Shown: positions 24,862 to 36,510, counted from the stretch's first letter. The stretch is 64,000 nucleotides of DNA from Azorhizobium caulinodans ORS 571 (GCF_000010525.1 NC_009937.1:2485501-2549500), one strand, 5' to 3'. A program made the numbers and translations. Notes: a model not told the origin generated them from the sequence alone.

Positions 24862-26028
24862 ATGCCCGTTCTGAATCGCGTTGCCGAAACCGCCGCCGAA
24901 ATCGCCGCGTGGCGCCGTGAACTGCACGAATACCCCGAATTGATGTTCGATCTGCCCCGCACCTCCGCCTTCGTGGCGGAGAAGCTGAGGGGGTTCGGCT
25001 GCGACGAGGTGGTGACGGGCATCGGGCGCAGCGGCGTGGTGGCGGTCATCCACGGCCGCGAGCGCGGAGCGGGGCGCGTCATCGGATTGCGCGCCGACAT
25101 GGACGCGCTTCCGGTGGAAGAAGAGACCGGCGCGGCCCATGCCTCGAAGGTGCCGGGCAAGATGCACGCCTGCGGCCATGACGGCCACACCGCCATGCTG
25201 CTGGGCGCGGCCCGGCATCTTGCCGAGACGCGGGCCTTCGCGGGCACGGCGGTGCTCATCTTCCAGCCCGCCGAGGAAGGCGAGGGCGGCGCCCGCGTGA
25301 TGATCGAGGACGGACTGCTGGAGTGCTTCCGCCCCGAGGAAATCTACGGCATGCACAATATGCCGGGCATTCCGGTCGGCCATTTCGCCATGCGGCCGGG
25401 CGCCATCATGGCCTCCACCGACCGGCTCGAGATCACGGTGGACGGTACCGGTGCCCATGCGGCGGCACCTCACCGGGGCGTCGATCCGGTGCTGGTGGGC
25501 TCGGCCATCGTCATGGGGCTCCAGCAGGCGGTCGCGCGCAATGTGGACCCGCTCGAGGCGGCGGTCGTGTCCATCACCATGTTCCATGCCGGCGCGGTGG
25601 AGAACGTGATTCCGCCCAAGGCGGAACTCACGGGCACCGTGCGCACCCTGAAGGCGCAGGTACGCGATCAACTGCGCCAGCGGCTGCGGGAGATCGTCTC
25701 CAAGATCGCGGAGGCCTACGGCGCCCGTGCGGAGCTGCGCTGGATCGACGGCTATCCGCCGACCGTCAACCATCCCGGGCAGGCCGATTTCGCCGCGCGG
25801 GTGGCCCGCGACGTAGCCGGGGCGGACAAGGTGGATGCGGACACGACGCCCATCATGGCGGCCGAGGACTTCTCCTTCATGCTGGAGGCCCGGCCGGGGG
25901 CGTTCATCTTCGTGGGCAACGGCGACAGCGCGGGCCTGCACAACCCGCGCTATGATTTCGATGATGCCGCCATTCCCTACGGTACGTCCTTCTGGGTGCG
26001 CCTCGTGGAGAGCGCCCTGCCGCTGTAA
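24862..26028 (+). CDS. M20 family amidohydrolase (hippurate hydrolase-like)
   Basis: This 388-residue metallopeptidase has the metal-binding MHACGHDGHTAMLL, the catalytic QPAEEGEGGA, a dimerisation domain with GTGAHAAAPHRGVDP, and a C-terminal MAAEDFSFML. Members hydrolyse N-acyl amino acids such as hippurate or N-acetyl amino acids. The precise substrate is not determined. ATG 24862 follows AGGAG. It is convergent with the TusA-like gene. Confidence 0.9.
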   Translation: MPVLNRVAETAAEIAAWRRELHEYPELMFDLPRTSAFVAEKLRGFGCDEVVTGIGRSGVVAVIHGRERGAGRVIGLRADMDALPVEEETGAAHASKVPGKMHACGHDGHTAMLLGAARHLAETRAFAGTAVLIFQPAEEGEGGARVMIEDGLLECFRPEEIYGMHNMPGIPVGHFAMRPGAIMASTDRLEITVDGTGAHAAAPHRGVDPVLVGSAIVMGLQQAVARNVDPLEAAVVSITMFHAGAVENVIPPKAELTGTVRTLKAQVRDQLRQRLREIVSKIAEAYGARAELRWIDGYPPTVNHPGQADFAARVARDVAGADKVDADTTPIMAAEDFSFMLEARPGAFIFVGNGDSAGLHNPRYDFDDAAIPYGTSFWVRLVESALPL

Positions 26029-26050
26029 GCGGGCGCTTCAGGCGCCCGTC

Positions 26051-26398
26051 TTACGGGCCGGTCTTGGGCGCAGAAGTCTTGGGCGCGCAGGTCTTGCGCA
26101 GGCGGAAGGTGATGACGCCGTCCGTCACTTCGCGTCCCTCGAAGACATTGCCCGTCTCCGCCGCCAGATGCGGAATGTCGATGACCGACATGGGATCGGT
26201 GCAGGAGACCACAAGCCTCGTGCCGCAGGCGGCTTCCGCCAGCGCCTTGCGCGTGCGCAGGGCAGGCATGGGGCACTTCAGGCCCTTGAGATCGAGATAG
26301 AGCTCGCCGGTCACCGGATCGGCGGCCGGGGTGCGCCGGCCGAAACCGGGCGCGCGATCCTTGTTCGGGCTGTCCACCATGCGAAGCGCGCTCCTCAT
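26051..26398 (-). CDS. TusA-like sulfurtransferase
   Basis: This 115-residue protein holds a SirA/TusA fold with the cysteine-bearing [17 protein letters not shown]; the cysteine would carry a persulfide for thio-modification or sulfur trafficking. A 30-residue polar N-terminus precedes the domain, and a Lys/Pro tail follows. ATG 26398 overlaps the gltX stop (ATGA), so it is translationally coupled to gltX; an internal start at 26380 is possible. The link with a tRNA synthetase suggests tRNA thiolation but this is inference. Confidence 0.8.
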   Translation of the reverse strand: MRSALRMVDSPNKDRAPGFGRRTPAADPVTGELYLDLKGLKCPMPALRTRKALAEAACGTRLVVSCTDPMSVIDIPHLAAETGNVFEGREVTDGVITFRLRKTCAPKTSAPKTGP

Positions 26399-27810
26399 GC
26401 GGTCTGGTCCTTGAGGCGGGCGAGGCTTTCCTCGCGGCCGAGAACGGCGAAGACGTCGAAGACGGGCGGAGAGGTGGTGCGGCCGGTGAGGGCGGCGCGC
26501 AGCGGCTGCGCCACGGCACCGAGCTTCACGCCTGCCTGCTCCGCATAGGCCCGCACCACGGTCTCGGTGCCGGCGGCGGACCAGTCGGCCGCCTCAAGTT
26601 GCGGGATCATGGCGGCGATATGGGCGCGCGCCTCCGCCGTGAGCACGGCTTGCGCCTTCTCCTCCAGCAGCAGCGGCCGGGTGGCGAAGATGAACTCGGC
26701 ACCGTCCAGCAGCTCGGTCAGCGTCTTGGCGCGCTCCTTGAGCCCCGGAAGGGCCGCGCGCAGCTGTTCCATGCGCGCGTCCGTCAGCCGGGCGAGGCGG
26801 TGCTCGGCGTCAGGCAGGTGCGGAATCAGGCCCATCACCGCGTCGAACAGCTCTGCGTTGGAGCTGGCGCGCATGTAATGGCCGTTGATATTCTCAAGCT
26901 TCTGGAAGTCGAAGCGGGCGGCGGAGCGGCCGACGCGATCCAGATCGAAATGCTCGACCATCTCCTCCGTGGAGAAGATTTCCTGATCGCCATGGCTCCA
27001 GCCGAGGCGGACCAGATAGTTGCGCAGGGCAGCGGGCAGATAGCCCATGTCGCGATAGGCATCGACGCCCAGCGCGCCGTGGCGCTTGGAGAGCTTGGCG
27101 CCGTCCGGCCCATGGATGAGCGGAATGTGCGCCATGCGCGGCACGTCCCAGCCGAGCGCATTGTAGATCTGCGTCTGGCGGGCGGCGTTGGTGAGATGGT
27201 CGTCGCCGCGGATGATGTTGGTGACGCCCATGTCATGGTCGTCCACCACCACCGCCAGCATATAAGTGGGCGTGCCGTCCGAGCGCAGCAGGACGAGATC
27301 GTCGAGATCCTTGTTCGGGAAGGTGACGGTGCCCTGCACCTGATCCTCGATCACCGTGACGCCCTCCTGCGGGGCGCGCAGGCGGATGACCGGCTTGCGG
27401 TCGGTGGGGCGCTCCGAGGCCGGGCGGTCGCGCCAGCGGCCGTCATAGCGCGGTGGGCGGCCCTCCTTGCGGGCGAGCTCGCGCATCTCGTCGAGCTCCT
27501 CGGGCGTCGCATAGCAGGGATAGGCATTGCCGCGGGACAGCATCTCCTCCACCGCCTGCCGGTGCCGCTCGGCACGGGCGAACTGGTAGATGACGTCCCC
27601 GTCCCAATCGATGCCGAGCCAGGTCAGGCCCTCCAGAATGGCGTCGATGGCCTCCTTGGTGGAGCGCTGGCGGTCGGTGTCCTCGATCCGCAGCAGCATC
27701 TTGCCGCCCTTGGCCTTGGCATAGAGCCAGTTGAACAGCGCCGTGCGGGCGCCGCCAATATGCAGAAAGCCCGTGGGGGAGGGAGCAAAGCGGGTGACGA
27801 TCTGCGACAT
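26395..27810 (-). CDS. gltX: Glutamyl-tRNA synthetase
   Basis: This 471-residue class I synthetase has the HIGH motif in [14 protein letters not shown] and KLSKR in [15 protein letters not shown] 27810 ([14 protein letters not shown]) is the natural start although the open frame runs further upstream. It is divergent from comEC across about 140 bases, a conserved alphaproteobacterial arrangement. Whether it is the discriminating or non-discriminating form cannot be decided here. Confidence 0.95.
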   Translation of the reverse strand: MSQIVTRFAPSPTGFLHIGGARTALFNWLYAKAKGGKMLLRIEDTDRQRSTKEAIDAILEGLTWLGIDWDGDVIYQFARAERHRQAVEEMLSRGNAYPCYATPEELDEMRELARKEGRPPRYDGRWRDRPASERPTDRKPVIRLRAPQEGVTVIEDQVQGTVTFPNKDLDDLVLLRSDGTPTYMLAVVVDDHDMGVTNIIRGDDHLTNAARQTQIYNALGWDVPRMAHIPLIHGPDGAKLSKRHGALGVDAYRDMGYLPAALRNYLVRLGWSHGDQEIFSTEEMVEHFDLDRVGRSAARFDFQKLENINGHYMRASSNAELFDAVMGLIPHLPDAEHRLARLTDARMEQLRAALPGLKERAKTLTELLDGAEFIFATRPLLLEEKAQAVLTAEARAHIAAMIPQLEAADWSAAGTETVVRAYAEQAGVKLGAVAQPLRAALTGRTTSPPVFDVFAVLGREESLARLKDQTA

Positions 27811-27949
27811 CTCGTAAAGGCCGGACGTGGGAGGAAAGCGGGTGGGCAAGACGCCCCTGTGAGGCCTGCCAGCAGGCCGACGCGCACGAAGCCGTGGCGC
27901 ATGCGAGGCGCCCGTGTAGCATAGGCGCGGGAGCGAAGGAACACGGCCG

Positions 27950-30799
27950 ATGGGGGACGGTCGGGCAGGGGCGCGGGGCCGCCCCGCCGAAGCACGCGCG
28001 GGCGTGCTCGGCGGCGCGGTCGCGCGCCCGGTCTTCATCCCCGCCCCCGTGTGGCCAGGTGCCCTCCTCGGCCGCCTGCGCGACCGCCTGTGGGCCGACA
28101 TCCGTGCCGAGGCGGCTTCCGGCCGGCTGGTCCTCTGGCTGCCGGTTGGCTTCGGCTGCGGCATCCTTCTCTATTTCGGCGCGGCGGAGGAGCCGTCGCT
28201 GGCGGCTGTCCTCGGTCTTGCCAGCGGCCTCGCAGTCGCAAGCGTTTGTGCGCGGGCGCGGCCCGTGGCCTTCGCGCTGCTGCTGTGGCTAACCGCGGTC
28301 GGATGCGGTTTCGCCCTCGCCACCGCCCACACCGCATGGATCGCGCACCCGGTGCTCCTGCCGCCGCAGACACCGGTGCGCCTCTCCGGTTTCGTGGAGC
28401 AGGTGGAGCGCCGGGCGAAGGCGGATCGCATTCTGCTGCGGGTGACGACAGCCGAGGGCAAGGGGCTTGCGGTGAAGCCGCAGCTCGTGCGGCTCTCGGT
28501 GGCGCGGGGCAGCGCACCGGCGGCCGGCACGCCGGTCTCCGTTCTGGCCCGCCTGCTGCCGCCCATGGAGGCGGCGCTCCCGGGAGGATATGACTTCGGC
28601 CGCAATATCTGGTTCCGCGGCATTGATGCGGTGGGATTCGGGCTCGGTCGCCCGCGGATCATCGCGCTCGCCGAGCCAGCTCCCTTCAGCGTACGCGTGG
28701 GGCGCCTCGTGGACGAGGTGCGTCAGGCGGTCGGCGCGCGCATCCGCGCCGTGCTCAGCGGCACCGCCGCCGACATCGCCGTGGCGCTGGTCGTGGGTGA
28801 CCGTGCTTCCATCTCTCCGCAGGTGGAAGAGAGCATGCGGGTCTCCGGCCTCACCCATGTGCTCTCCATCTCCGGCCTGCACATGGCCATGGTGGCGGGA
28901 ACCCTCTTCTTTCTCGTGCGCGGCGGCCTTGCGGCCTTCCCCCCGCTGGCGCTGGGCTTTCCCATCAAGTCACTGGCGGCTGCGACCGCGCTCGCGGGAA
29001 GCGGTGTCTATCTCCTGCTCTCCGGGAATGACTGGCCGGCCCAGCGCTCCTTCTGGATGCTCGCCATCGTGCTGGTGGGCGTGATCGCGGGGCGAGCGGC
29101 GCTCACCTTGCGCACGGTGGCGGTAGCGGCGGTCCTGGTGCTGGCGCTCGGCCCCGAATCCTTGCTGGAGCCCGGCACGCAGATGTCTTTCGCCGCGACG
29201 CTGGCGCTGGTGGCGGCCTACGAGCAATGGACCGGCCTGCGCACCCGGCCGGCGGCCGGCCCGCTCGTGCTGCGGGCGCTGGCGCGCATGGGCCTGTTCG
29301 TGGCCGCCCTCTCCATGACCTCCGTGGTCGCCGGGGCGGCGACGGCGCCCTATGCGGCGCTGCATTTCCAGCGCCTCGGCATCATGGGCCTCCTCTCCAA
29401 CCTCGCGGCCATGCCGGCGGTGGAGTTCCTCGTCATGCCCTTCGGCCTGCTCGGGGTCCTTCTCCTGCCGTTCGGCTGGGATTTCATCGCCTGGCCGGTG
29501 ATGGGTCTCGGCATCGACATCATGGTGAAGGTGTCGGACGTGGTTGCGGCCCTGCCCGGTGCCGACATGCGCACCGATTGGGTGGGGGCGGGCACTGCCG
29601 CCTTTGCGACACTCGCTTTGCTGGCTCTCTGCCTGCTGCGGGGGCTTCTGCGCCTTGCCGCCGTGCCCTGCGTCGTCGCGGCGCTCCTGCTCCTGGGCGC
29701 GCCACCCCGGCCGGACGTGCTGATTGCCGCCAACGGCCAGACCGTTGCCGTGCGCGGGGGCGATGGGCGCCTGAGCATCGCGGGCGCGCGCAGTTCGCGG
29801 CTGGTGGCGGAGCAGTGGCTCAGCAAGGAAGCCGATCCGCGCACGGCGGAGGTGCCCGATCTGGCGCAGGGTTTTGCCTGCGATGCGCGCCGCTGTATGG
29901 CGCCGCTCCCGGACGGCACGAAGATCGTATTGGTTCGCAAGGCCGAGGCTCTTCCGGCCGCGTGCGGGGAAGCGAGCCTCGTGGTGACGGCGGAGGTCGC
30001 TTCGACCGAGAACATTTCGGCCTGCGCCGCCCGCCTGTTCACGCCGCAGGACATGAGCCGGACCGGGACGCTGGCGCTCTTTCATCGACCCAGGCAGGCG
30101 GCAGGGGAGCCGGGCACCCCGCATCGGGTTGCGGGTGTGCCCCAGCCGGCGAAGGGAGATGCCGCACCAGCGGCCGTGGAGCTGCCACAGGCTGCATCCG
30201 GCAACAGCGTGCAGGCGACAGCCGCGCCCGAGCTCCGTCCTGAAACGCCGTCCGAAACAGACGCTTCGTCTTCAGAGGTGAGACCCGCATCGGCGCAAGC
30301 CGAACCGGATGGTCCGCCGCCGGCCACGCGTCCGCGCCGCATGGCGGCCGATCACCGGGCCTCGCTCTGGCGCGATCAGCAGGCCCGCTGGGCCAAGGCG
30401 CGGGAGATAAGGGCGGCAAGGAACGGAGGCACCCGATCCGGGATGCGCCCGATGTCCTCAGCGCCGCCGATACCGCCGGTGGCAGATGCCGGGGCTCTCA
30501 GGCCCGCAAATGTGGAGGAGGAGCCAACCGTGGGTAGGCAGACATCCATCGCGCCGTCAGCTCATCCGCACAGGCCCACGGACACAGCCCCTCGACAATC
30601 GGCGCGGAGCGCCATGACCCAAGCGCCTTCTCAGGCGCAAATCCGCCGGACCTTCGCTGTGCACTGGCGAACGGTTCCGACGCGCCCTGCCGGCGTTCAG
30701 CGGCCCTGGATGCCAATGCTCCCGGATCTGCCGATGCCCGTCGTCGATACGGAGACAGCCGGTCGCCGAAGCGAGGACGATGCGCAGGAGGAACCCTGA
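27950..30799 (+). CDS. comEC: ComEC/Rec2 family DNA-uptake membrane protein
   Basis: This 949-residue protein has an N-terminal membrane and OB-like domain (DUF4131, about 50-215) and the Competence domain (about 240-560) with [21 protein letters not shown] and [10 protein letters not shown]. ComEC forms the inner-membrane channel for single-stranded DNA. The C-terminal metallo-beta-lactamase domain of Gram-positive ComEC is not present; a small domain of about 140 residues follows the last membrane helices. The final 230 residues are a Pro/Ala/Ser/Arg-rich disordered tail. GAAGGA precedes ATG 27950. It is convergent with lexA. Confidence 0.88.
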   Translation: MGDGRAGARGRPAEARAGVLGGAVARPVFIPAPVWPGALLGRLRDRLWADIRAEAASGRLVLWLPVGFGCGILLYFGAAEEPSLAAVLGLASGLAVASVCARARPVAFALLLWLTAVGCGFALATAHTAWIAHPVLLPPQTPVRLSGFVEQVERRAKADRILLRVTTAEGKGLAVKPQLVRLSVARGSAPAAGTPVSVLARLLPPMEAALPGGYDFGRNIWFRGIDAVGFGLGRPRIIALAEPAPFSVRVGRLVDEVRQAVGARIRAVLSGTAADIAVALVVGDRASISPQVEESMRVSGLTHVLSISGLHMAMVAGTLFFLVRGGLAAFPPLALGFPIKSLAAATALAGSGVYLLLSGNDWPAQRSFWMLAIVLVGVIAGRAALTLRTVAVAAVLVLALGPESLLEPGTQMSFAATLALVAAYEQWTGLRTRPAAGPLVLRALARMGLFVAALSMTSVVAGAATAPYAALHFQRLGIMGLLSNLAAMPAVEFLVMPFGLLGVLLLPFGWDFIAWPVMGLGIDIMVKVSDVVAALPGADMRTDWVGAGTAAFATLALLALCLLRGLLRLAAVPCVVAALLLLGAPPRPDVLIAANGQTVAVRGGDGRLSIAGARSSRLVAEQWLSKEADPRTAEVPDLAQGFACDARRCMAPLPDGTKIVLVRKAEALPAACGEASLVVTAEVASTENISACAARLFTPQDMSRTGTLALFHRPRQAAGEPGTPHRVAGVPQPAKGDAAPAAVELPQAASGNSVQATAAPELRPETPSETDASSSEVRPASAQAEPDGPPPATRPRRMAADHRASLWRDQQARWAKAREIRAARNGGTRSGMRPMSSAPPIPPVADAGALRPANVEEEPTVGRQTSIAPSAHPHRPTDTAPRQSARSAMTQAPSQAQIRRTFAVHWRTVPTRPAGVQRPWMPMLPDLPMPVVDTETAGRRSEDDAQEEP

Positions 30800-30877
30800 T
30801 GGTCCGCCCGTCGGACCGCTGCATCTCACTGTCCCAAAACAATCCGGCTCTCGGAAACCGCGCTTCCGAACGCGCCC

Positions 30878-31588
30878 TCAGTAGCGGCGGATGAGCCCCA
30901 CGAGCCGCCCCTGGATGCGCACGCGGTCGGGGCCGAAGATGCGCGTCTCATAGGCGGGATTGGCCGCCTCAAGGGCGATGGAGGCGCCCTTGCGGCGCAG
31001 GCGTTTGAGGGTGGCTTCCTCGTCATCCACCAGCGCCACGATGATGTCGCCGGTGTCGGCCGTGTCGCACTTGCGGATGAGCACCGTGTCGCCGTCGAGA
31101 ATGCCGGCCTCGATCATGCTGTCGCCACGCACCTCAAGGGCGAAATGCTCGCCCGTGCCGAGCATTTCGGGAGGCAGGTTGAGCGTGTTGCTGCGAGTCT
31201 GGATGGCCGAGATGGGCGAGCCGGCCGCGATGCGGCCCATCACCGGCACGGCCACCACCGCGGCCGGTTCCTCGTCATCCACCACCGGGCGCACGCGCCC
31301 GAGACTGCCTTCGATGACGCTCGGCGAGAAGCCGCGCCCGCCGCTGCGGGCGGCCGCGAGACCCGGCGCCGCGCTATCTGGCAGGCGCACCACTTCCAGC
31401 GCCCGCGCGCGGTTCGGCAGGCGGCGGATGAAGCCGCGTTCCTCAAGGGCCGTGATGAGGCGATGGATGCCGGATTTGGAGCGCAGATCCAATGCCTCCT
31501 TCATCTCGTCGAAGGAGGGAGGCACGCCCGTTTCCTTCAGGCGCTCATGGATGAAGCGCAGAAGATCATACTGCTTGCGGGTGAGCAT
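30878..31588 (-). CDS. lexA: LexA repressor
   Basis: This 236-residue SOS repressor has an N-terminal winged helix ([21 protein letters not shown]), the self-cleavage bond Ala122-Gly123 in [10 protein letters not shown], catalytic Ser157 in RGDSM and Lys195 in ATLKRL. The linker between domains is longer than in E. coli, as usual in Rhizobiales. A box of the alphaproteobacterial type lies about 90 bases upstream, so it is likely autoregulated. It is downstream of the moaC-moeA genes but has its own leader. Confidence 0.95.
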   Translation of the reverse strand: MLTRKQYDLLRFIHERLKETGVPPSFDEMKEALDLRSKSGIHRLITALEERGFIRRLPNRARALEVVRLPDSAAPGLAAARSGGRGFSPSVIEGSLGRVRPVVDDEEPAAVVAVPVMGRIAAGSPISAIQTRSNTLNLPPEMLGTGEHFALEVRGDSMIEAGILDGDTVLIRKCDTADTGDIIVALVDDEEATLKRLRRKGASIALEAANPAYETRIFGPDRVRIQGRLVGLIRRY

Positions 31589-31679
31589 CGTGTGGTTCCG
31601 CCCCTTGCGACCAGGCCCATCGGACCGGGAGACGATCCGCTCCGCGCCCTGCGAAACAAATCAGGAACATCATGTACCT

Positions 31680-31694
31680 GTTTCTTGTTTGTTC
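31680..31694 (-). promoter_or_regulatory. LexA (SOS) box upstream of lexA
   Basis: GTTT-N7-GTTC at 31680-31694 differs by one base from the alphaproteobacterial LexA operator GTTC-N7-GTTC. It lies between moeA and lexA, 92 bases before the lexA start, where an autoregulatory operator is expected. Confidence 0.55.
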
Positions 31695-31725
31695 CACAAG
31701 CCTCAACATCGGGTAAACGCCGGTC

Positions 31726-32964
31726 TCAGGCGTTGAGCGGGATGATCTCGCACGGGTCGCCCACCTTCGCCTCGGGCGCATGAGCGGGGCGAATCAGCAG
31801 GCAGTCGGCGCTGGCGAGAGCCGAAAGCATGCTGCTGTCCTGATTGGTCAGAGGATGGGCAATGGCTTTCCCGTCCTCGAAAGACAGCCGGGCCCGCACG
31901 AAATCCATGCGCGTGTCATTGGCCGGCATGGCGGTGCCGAGCCGCGCCGGGCGCGTCGCCATGAGCGGGGCGTCCTCGCCCTGAAGGCGGCTCAGGATGG
32001 GCAGGAGGAAGAGCACGGCGCACACATAGGCCGAGACCGGATTGCCCGGCAGGCCGAGGGCCCGCATGTTGCCGCCCGCGCCGAACATCAGCGGCTTGCC
32101 GGGGCGCAAGGCGATCTTGTGCACGGCGAGCGCGATGCCCTCGGCCTTCAGCGCCGGGGCCATCAGATCATGCTCGCCCACGGAAGCGCCGCCAGAGGAG
32201 ACGAGCACGTCGATGCCGAGGTCACGGGCGCGGCTTATGGCGGCGCGGGTCTCGTCCATGCCGTCGCGCACGAGGCCGAGGTCGATCACCTCCGCGCCCG
32301 CTTCGCGCGCCAGCGCCGCAAGGCCATAGACGTTGGAGACCACCACTTCCGAGAGGAGGCCCGTGGCCTGTCCCGGATAGACCAACTCATCGCCCGTCTG
32401 GATGATTCCCACCCGCGGCCGGCGCACCACCGGTAGGGACGCGTGATCGGCGGCGGCAGCGAGCATCACGTCGCGGGCATTCAGCCGCCGGCCGGCCGGC
32501 AAGAGAGCGGTGCCGGCGGCGAAGTCAAAGCCGGCCTTGCGCACATTGCGGCCCTTGGCGAGCGGCACGGTGATGGTGACGCTGTCACCCTCCCGCGTGG
32601 TGTTCTCCTGGATGACCACGGTGTCTGCGCCGGGCGGCACGACGCCGCCGGTGAAGATACGCGTGGCTTCTCCCGGCCGCACGGCGCCGTCGAAGGCGCG
32701 GCCAGCGGCCGATTCGCCCACCACCTTCAGGGTCAGCGGGATGTCCAGCGTGTCGGGATAGGCGAAGGCATAGCCGTCCATGGCCGACATGTCGGCACCC
32801 GGCTGGCTGCGGCGGGCGGCGAGCGGGGCCGCGAGCACGCGGCCCACGGCTTCGGCCACCGGCACCATCTCGGTTGCCAGAACATCGAGATCGCGCGTGA
32901 TGAGCGCGAGGGCGTCGGCCACCGGCATGAGCGGGGCCTTCTTGGGCGTGCCGGTCATGTTCAC
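31726..32964 (-). CDS. moeA: Molybdopterin molybdotransferase MoeA
   Basis: This 412-residue enzyme inserts molybdate into adenylylated molybdopterin. Visible signatures are [35 protein letters not shown] and [13 protein letters not shown], plus [14 protein letters not shown] 32964 overlaps the moaC stop (GTGA); ATG 32958 is an alternative. It follows moaC directly in one operon. Confidence 0.93.
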   Translation of the reverse strand: MNMTGTPKKAPLMPVADALALITRDLDVLATEMVPVAEAVGRVLAAPLAARRSQPGADMSAMDGYAFAYPDTLDIPLTLKVVGESAAGRAFDGAVRPGEATRIFTGGVVPPGADTVVIQENTTREGDSVTITVPLAKGRNVRKAGFDFAAGTALLPAGRRLNARDVMLAAAADHASLPVVRRPRVGIIQTGDELVYPGQATGLLSEVVVSNVYGLAALAREAGAEVIDLGLVRDGMDETRAAISRARDLGIDVLVSSGGASVGEHDLMAPALKAEGIALAVHKIALRPGKPLMFGAGGNMRALGLPGNPVSAYVCAVLFLLPILSRLQGEDAPLMATRPARLGTAMPANDTRMDFVRARLSFEDGKAIAHPLTNQDSSMLSALASADCLLIRPAHAPEAKVGDPCEIIPLNA

Positions 32965-33437
32965 GCCGCGCGCCAGTCGCCCGAGCGGCCGCCGGATTTT
33001 TCAAGCAGGCGGATGTTCTCGATGCGCATGCCGCGATCGGCGGCCTTGGCCATGTCATAGATGGTGAGGCAGGCGACGGAGACGGCCGTCAGCGCCTCCA
33101 TCTCGACGCCGGTCTGGCCGGCGGTCTTCACTCGCGCCACCACATGAAGACCGGGCAGGGCTTCGTCTGGGGTCACTTCCACTTCCACCTTGCTCAGCAT
33201 GAGGGGATGGCAGAGGGGGATGAGCTCATGGGTGCGCTTGGAAGCCATGATGCCGGCGATGCGGGCGACGCCGAGCACGTCGCCCTTCTTGGCATTGCCG
33301 GACTGGATGAGCGCGAGGGTCTCGGGGGCCATCACCACCTGTCCTTCCGCCAGCGCCTCGCGCGTGGTGGAAGGCTTGTCGGACACGTCCACCATGCGCG
33401 CGGCGCCGGTGGAATCGAGGTGGGTGAGGCGCGTCAT
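32961..33437 (-). CDS. moaC: Cyclic pyranopterin monophosphate synthase MoaC
   Basis: This 158-residue enzyme converts the MoaA product to cyclic pyranopterin monophosphate in molybdenum cofactor synthesis. It has [27 protein letters not shown] and the C-terminal KSGGRSGDW. Its ATG 33437 touches the stop of the DUF2147 gene. The upstream neighbours are the trp genes. Confidence 0.95.
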   Translation of the reverse strand: MTRLTHLDSTGAARMVDVSDKPSTTREALAEGQVVMAPETLALIQSGNAKKGDVLGVARIAGIMASKRTHELIPLCHPLMLSKVEVEVTPDEALPGLHVVARVKTAGQTGVEMEALTAVSVACLTIYDMAKAADRGMRIENIRLLEKSGGRSGDWRAA

Positions 33438-33871
33438 CAGCGGACCCTGGTCCAGGTCTGGGTCTGGCACAAGGGCACGACGATGCAGCCGCGCACCTTG
33501 AGCGTGTTGTCACCATCCAGCGTCAGCGAGGCGCTGTAGGTCTTGCCGTCATCGGCATTGTAAATCTGCCCGCCTGTCCATTCCGTGGGGCCGCCGGAGA
33601 AGCCGCCGAGAATCTGCAGGCCCTTCAGCACGCGGTCGCGCTTGGCGGCATCCGAATTCTTCGTGTCCTTGAGGTTCGGATCGGCCTTGATGCCCTCGGA
33701 GGTCACGATGCGGCCGCACACGGAGGCGCCGCACTTGCTGATCTCCACCTGTCCGCCATGCACCGGTGTCGCCCACAGGCCTGTCACGTCCGCGGCCGCG
33801 GCCGGCAGCGTCAGTCCCGCAAGGCCCAGAATGGCGCCAGCGGCCAGAATTCCCATCGTCTTCATGCGCAT
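33437..33871 (-). CDS. DUF2147 exported protein
   Basis: This 144-residue protein has a signal peptide cut near AAA-AD (residue 27) and the DUF2147 core [28 protein letters not shown], then [33 protein letters not shown]. The fold is an eight-stranded barrel and the function is unknown. It stands between trpC and moaC on the same strand, overlapping the moaC start by one base, so it is probably cotranscribed with moaC-moeA. ATG 33865 is an alternative start. Confidence 0.85.
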   Translation of the reverse strand: MRMKTMGILAAGAILGLAGLTLPAAAADVTGLWATPVHGGQVEISKCGASVCGRIVTSEGIKADPNLKDTKNSDAAKRDRVLKGLQILGGFSGGPTEWTGGQIYNADDGKTYSASLTLDGDNTLKVRGCIVVPLCQTQTWTRVR

Positions 33872-33937
33872 CTCCCAGGGGCCGCATCTTGCGGCGGCCT
33901 CGGGGCCAGTATGCCCCCGGCCGTTCCGCGCCGGAAG

Positions 33938-34729
33938 TCAGCCGTTCAGCAGCGTGCGGGTGGCGGAGGTGACATCCTCCTGCCGCATCAGGCTTTCGCC
34001 CACGAGAATGCTGGCGATGCCCACCTGCCGGAGCAGCTTCACGTCCGCATGCGTGAAGATGCCGCTCTCGCCGATGACGATGCGGTCCTTCGGCACGCGC
34101 GGGGCGAGGCGGCCGGAGGTGGCGAGCGTCGTCTCGAAGGTGCGCAGGTTGCGGTTGTTAATGCCGATGAGCTTTGAGGGCAGAGCCAGCGCCCGGTCGA
34201 GCTCGGCTTCGTCATGCACCTCGATGATCGAATCCATGCCGAAATCGGTCGCCGCCTCCACAAGGTCGCGGGCGAGCGCGTCATCCACGGCGGCCATGAT
34301 GACGAGGATGCAGTCGGCGCCCCACGCGCGGGCTTCCGCCACCTGATAGGTGTCGAACAGGAAGTCCTTGCGCAGCACCGGCAGGCTTACCTGCGCGCGG
34401 GCGGCGATGAGATATTCCGGCGCGCCCTGGAAAGAAGGGCCGTCGGTCAGGATGGAGAGGCAGGCCGCGCCCCCGTCCTCATAGGCGCGGGCCAGCACCG
34501 GCGGATCGAAATCCGGACGGATGAGGCCCTTGGAAGGGCTTGCCTTCTTGATCTCGGCGATCAGAGCCGTCTGGCCGGCGGCGATCTTCGCCTCCAGCGC
34601 CTTGGCGAAGGGGCGCACGGGATCAGCGGCGCGGGCGGCCGCCTCGGTCTCGGCCTGCGGACGCGCGGCGCGGGCGGCTTCGATCTCGGCGCGCTTGTAG
34701 GTCTCGATGCGGGAAAGAATGTCGCTCAT
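33938..34729 (-). CDS. trpC: Indole-3-glycerol phosphate synthase
   Basis: This 263-residue TIM-barrel enzyme makes indole-3-glycerol phosphate in tryptophan synthesis. [18 protein letters not shown] carries the catalytic lysine, and [24 protein letters not shown] and IGESGI are present. It is monofunctional (no TrpF fusion). ATG 34729 overlaps the trpD stop as ATGA. Confidence 0.95.
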   Translation of the reverse strand: MSDILSRIETYKRAEIEAARAARPQAETEAAARAADPVRPFAKALEAKIAAGQTALIAEIKKASPSKGLIRPDFDPPVLARAYEDGGAACLSILTDGPSFQGAPEYLIAARAQVSLPVLRKDFLFDTYQVAEARAWGADCILVIMAAVDDALARDLVEAATDFGMDSIIEVHDEAELDRALALPSKLIGINNRNLRTFETTLATSGRLAPRVPKDRIVIGESGIFTHADVKLLRQVGIASILVGESLMRQEDVTSATRTLLNG

Positions 34730-35760
34730 GCGTCCACCTGCGGGGCGAGCGCCTGCGTGGCGCGGGCAAGTTGATCAAGCTTCGCCTTGGCGGCGCCGCT
34801 ATCGATGCTGGCCTTGGCCATGTCCACTCCGTCGCGCAAGGAGGCGGCGCGGCCGGAAATGAGGAGGGCGGCGCCGGCATTCATGACGGCGACGTCGCGA
34901 TAGGCGCCGGGGGCGCCCTCAAGCACGGCGCGCAATGCCGCTGCATTGTGCTCGGCATCCCCGCCGCGCAGCGCTTCCGGTGCGGCGCGGGTCAGGCCCA
35001 CGTCCTCCGGGCTGATCTCGAACGTGTGCACGCGCCCGTCTTCGAGGCTTGCCACGTCCGTCGTGCCCGAAATGGTGATCTCGTCGAGGCCATCGGAGCC
35101 GTGCACCACCCAGGCGCGCTCGGAACCGAGGGCTTTGAGCACCTCGGCCAGCGGCGAAAGCCAGGCTTTGGCGAACACGCCCACCATCTGGCGCTTGACG
35201 CCGGCCGGATTGGAGAGCGGGCCGAGCAGGTTGAATATGGTGCGGGTGCCCAGCTCCACGCGCGTCGGGCCGACGTTCTTCATGGCCGGATGATGCGTCG
35301 GCGCGAACATGAAGCCGATGCCGGTCTCCGCAATGCAGCGCGAGATGGCGGCGGGCGCGAGGTCAATGCGCACGCCCAACGCTGCCAGCACATCCGCCGC
35401 GCCGGACTTGGAGGAAAGCGCGCGGTTGCCGTGCTTGGCCACCGGCACGCCGGCGCCCGCGACGATGAAGGAGGCGCAGGTGGAGATGTTGTAGGAGCCC
35501 GAAGCGTCGCCGCCCGTGCCCACCACGTCCACCGATCCGACGGGGGCGTCCACGGTCAGCATCTTGGCGCGCATGACGGAGACGGCGCCGACGATCTCGT
35601 CCACCGTCTCCCCGCGCACCCGCAGGCCCATGAGCAGCGCGCCCATCTGCGAGGGCGTCGTCTCGCCGGACATCATCTTGTCGAAGGCGTAGGCCGCCTC
35701 GTCGCGGTTGAGCGCCGTGCCCATGGCGACCTTGTTCAGGAGGGGGCGGAAGCGTTCCAT
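34726..35760 (-). CDS. trpD: Anthranilate phosphoribosyltransferase
   Basis: This 344-residue enzyme joins anthranilate to PRPP. The PRPP/anthranilate motif [14 protein letters not shown] is present, with [17 protein letters not shown] and GPLSNPAG. It is coupled to trpC by overlap and follows trpG after four bases. Confidence 0.95.
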   Translation of the reverse strand: MERFRPLLNKVAMGTALNRDEAAYAFDKMMSGETTPSQMGALLMGLRVRGETVDEIVGAVSVMRAKMLTVDAPVGSVDVVGTGGDASGSYNISTCASFIVAGAGVPVAKHGNRALSSKSGAADVLAALGVRIDLAPAAISRCIAETGIGFMFAPTHHPAMKNVGPTRVELGTRTIFNLLGPLSNPAGVKRQMVGVFAKAWLSPLAEVLKALGSERAWVVHGSDGLDEITISGTTDVASLEDGRVHTFEISPEDVGLTRAAPEALRGGDAEHNAAALRAVLEGAPGAYRDVAVMNAGAALLISGRAASLRDGVDMAKASIDSGAAKAKLDQLARATQALAPQVDA

Positions 35761-35764
35761 CGGG

Positions 35765-36367
35765 TCAGTCCTTGGCGCGCGCGGCGTTGAACGCGGTGGC
35801 GATGTCGAGGAAGTTGCGCATCAGCGCATGGCCATTCTCGGAGGCGATGCTCTCGGGATGGAACTGCACCCCGTGCACCGGCCGGGTGCGGTGGGCGAGG
35901 CCCATGATGAGGCCGTCGGCCGTGTGGGCCGTCACTTCCAGATCGGCGGGCAGCGTCTCGCGCGCCACGATGAGCGAGTGGTACCGGGTCGCCTGGAAGG
36001 AATGGTTGAGCCCGCGGAAGACCGAGCGGCCCTCGTGCAGGATCTCGGACATCTTGCCGTGCATGGGGGTGGGTGCGCGCACCACGTCACCACCGAACAC
36101 CTGACCGATGGCCTGATGGCCGAGGCAGACGCCGAACATGGGCACGGTGTCGCTGGCTTTGGCGATCAGGTCGCAGCAGATGCCCGCCTCATTGGGCGTG
36201 CAGGGGCCGGGAGAGAGCACGATGGCGTCCGGCTTCTCGCCGAGGATGCCTTCCACGTCCATGGCGTCGTTGCGGCGCACGGTCACGGTGGCACCGAGTT
36301 CGCCGAGATAGTGCCAGAGGTTGTAGGTGAAGCTGTCGTAATTATCGATCAGCGTGACGGCGGTCAT
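35765..36367 (-). CDS. trpG: Anthranilate synthase glutamine amidotransferase component
   Basis: This 200-residue class I amidotransferase has the nucleophile in [10 protein letters not shown] and the His-Glu pair in VQFHPESI. It supplies ammonia to TrpE. It is separate from trpE, unlike the fused TrpE(G) of Rhizobium and Brucella, which argues for a Xanthobacteraceae/Bradyrhizobiaceae-like lineage. The 143-base gap to trpE contains two short hairpins of unknown meaning. Confidence 0.93.
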   Translation of the reverse strand: MTAVTLIDNYDSFTYNLWHYLGELGATVTVRRNDAMDVEGILGEKPDAIVLSPGPCTPNEAGICCDLIAKASDTVPMFGVCLGHQAIGQVFGGDVVRAPTPMHGKMSEILHEGRSVFRGLNHSFQATRYHSLIVARETLPADLEVTAHTADGLIMGLAHRTRPVHGVQFHPESIASENGHALMRNFLDIATAFNAARAKD

Positions 36368-36510
36368 GGCGGCTCCAGCGTCCGGCGGATCCGGACGGCG
36401 CCCCTCGCATGGGCGAGGCCTGGCGCTCCGGACAAGGGTTAAAGCGTGGCGGCGTTCATAGGGTCAAGCGCCGCGCCATCGCCCTTCCGGTGTGGGGAGC
36501 CCGGCGCGCC

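Noticed and set aside
36368-36510. A tryptophan attenuator in the trpE-trpG gap
   Set aside because: Two short hairpins exist, but there is no leader peptide with Trp codons and the gap follows trpE rather than preceding it.
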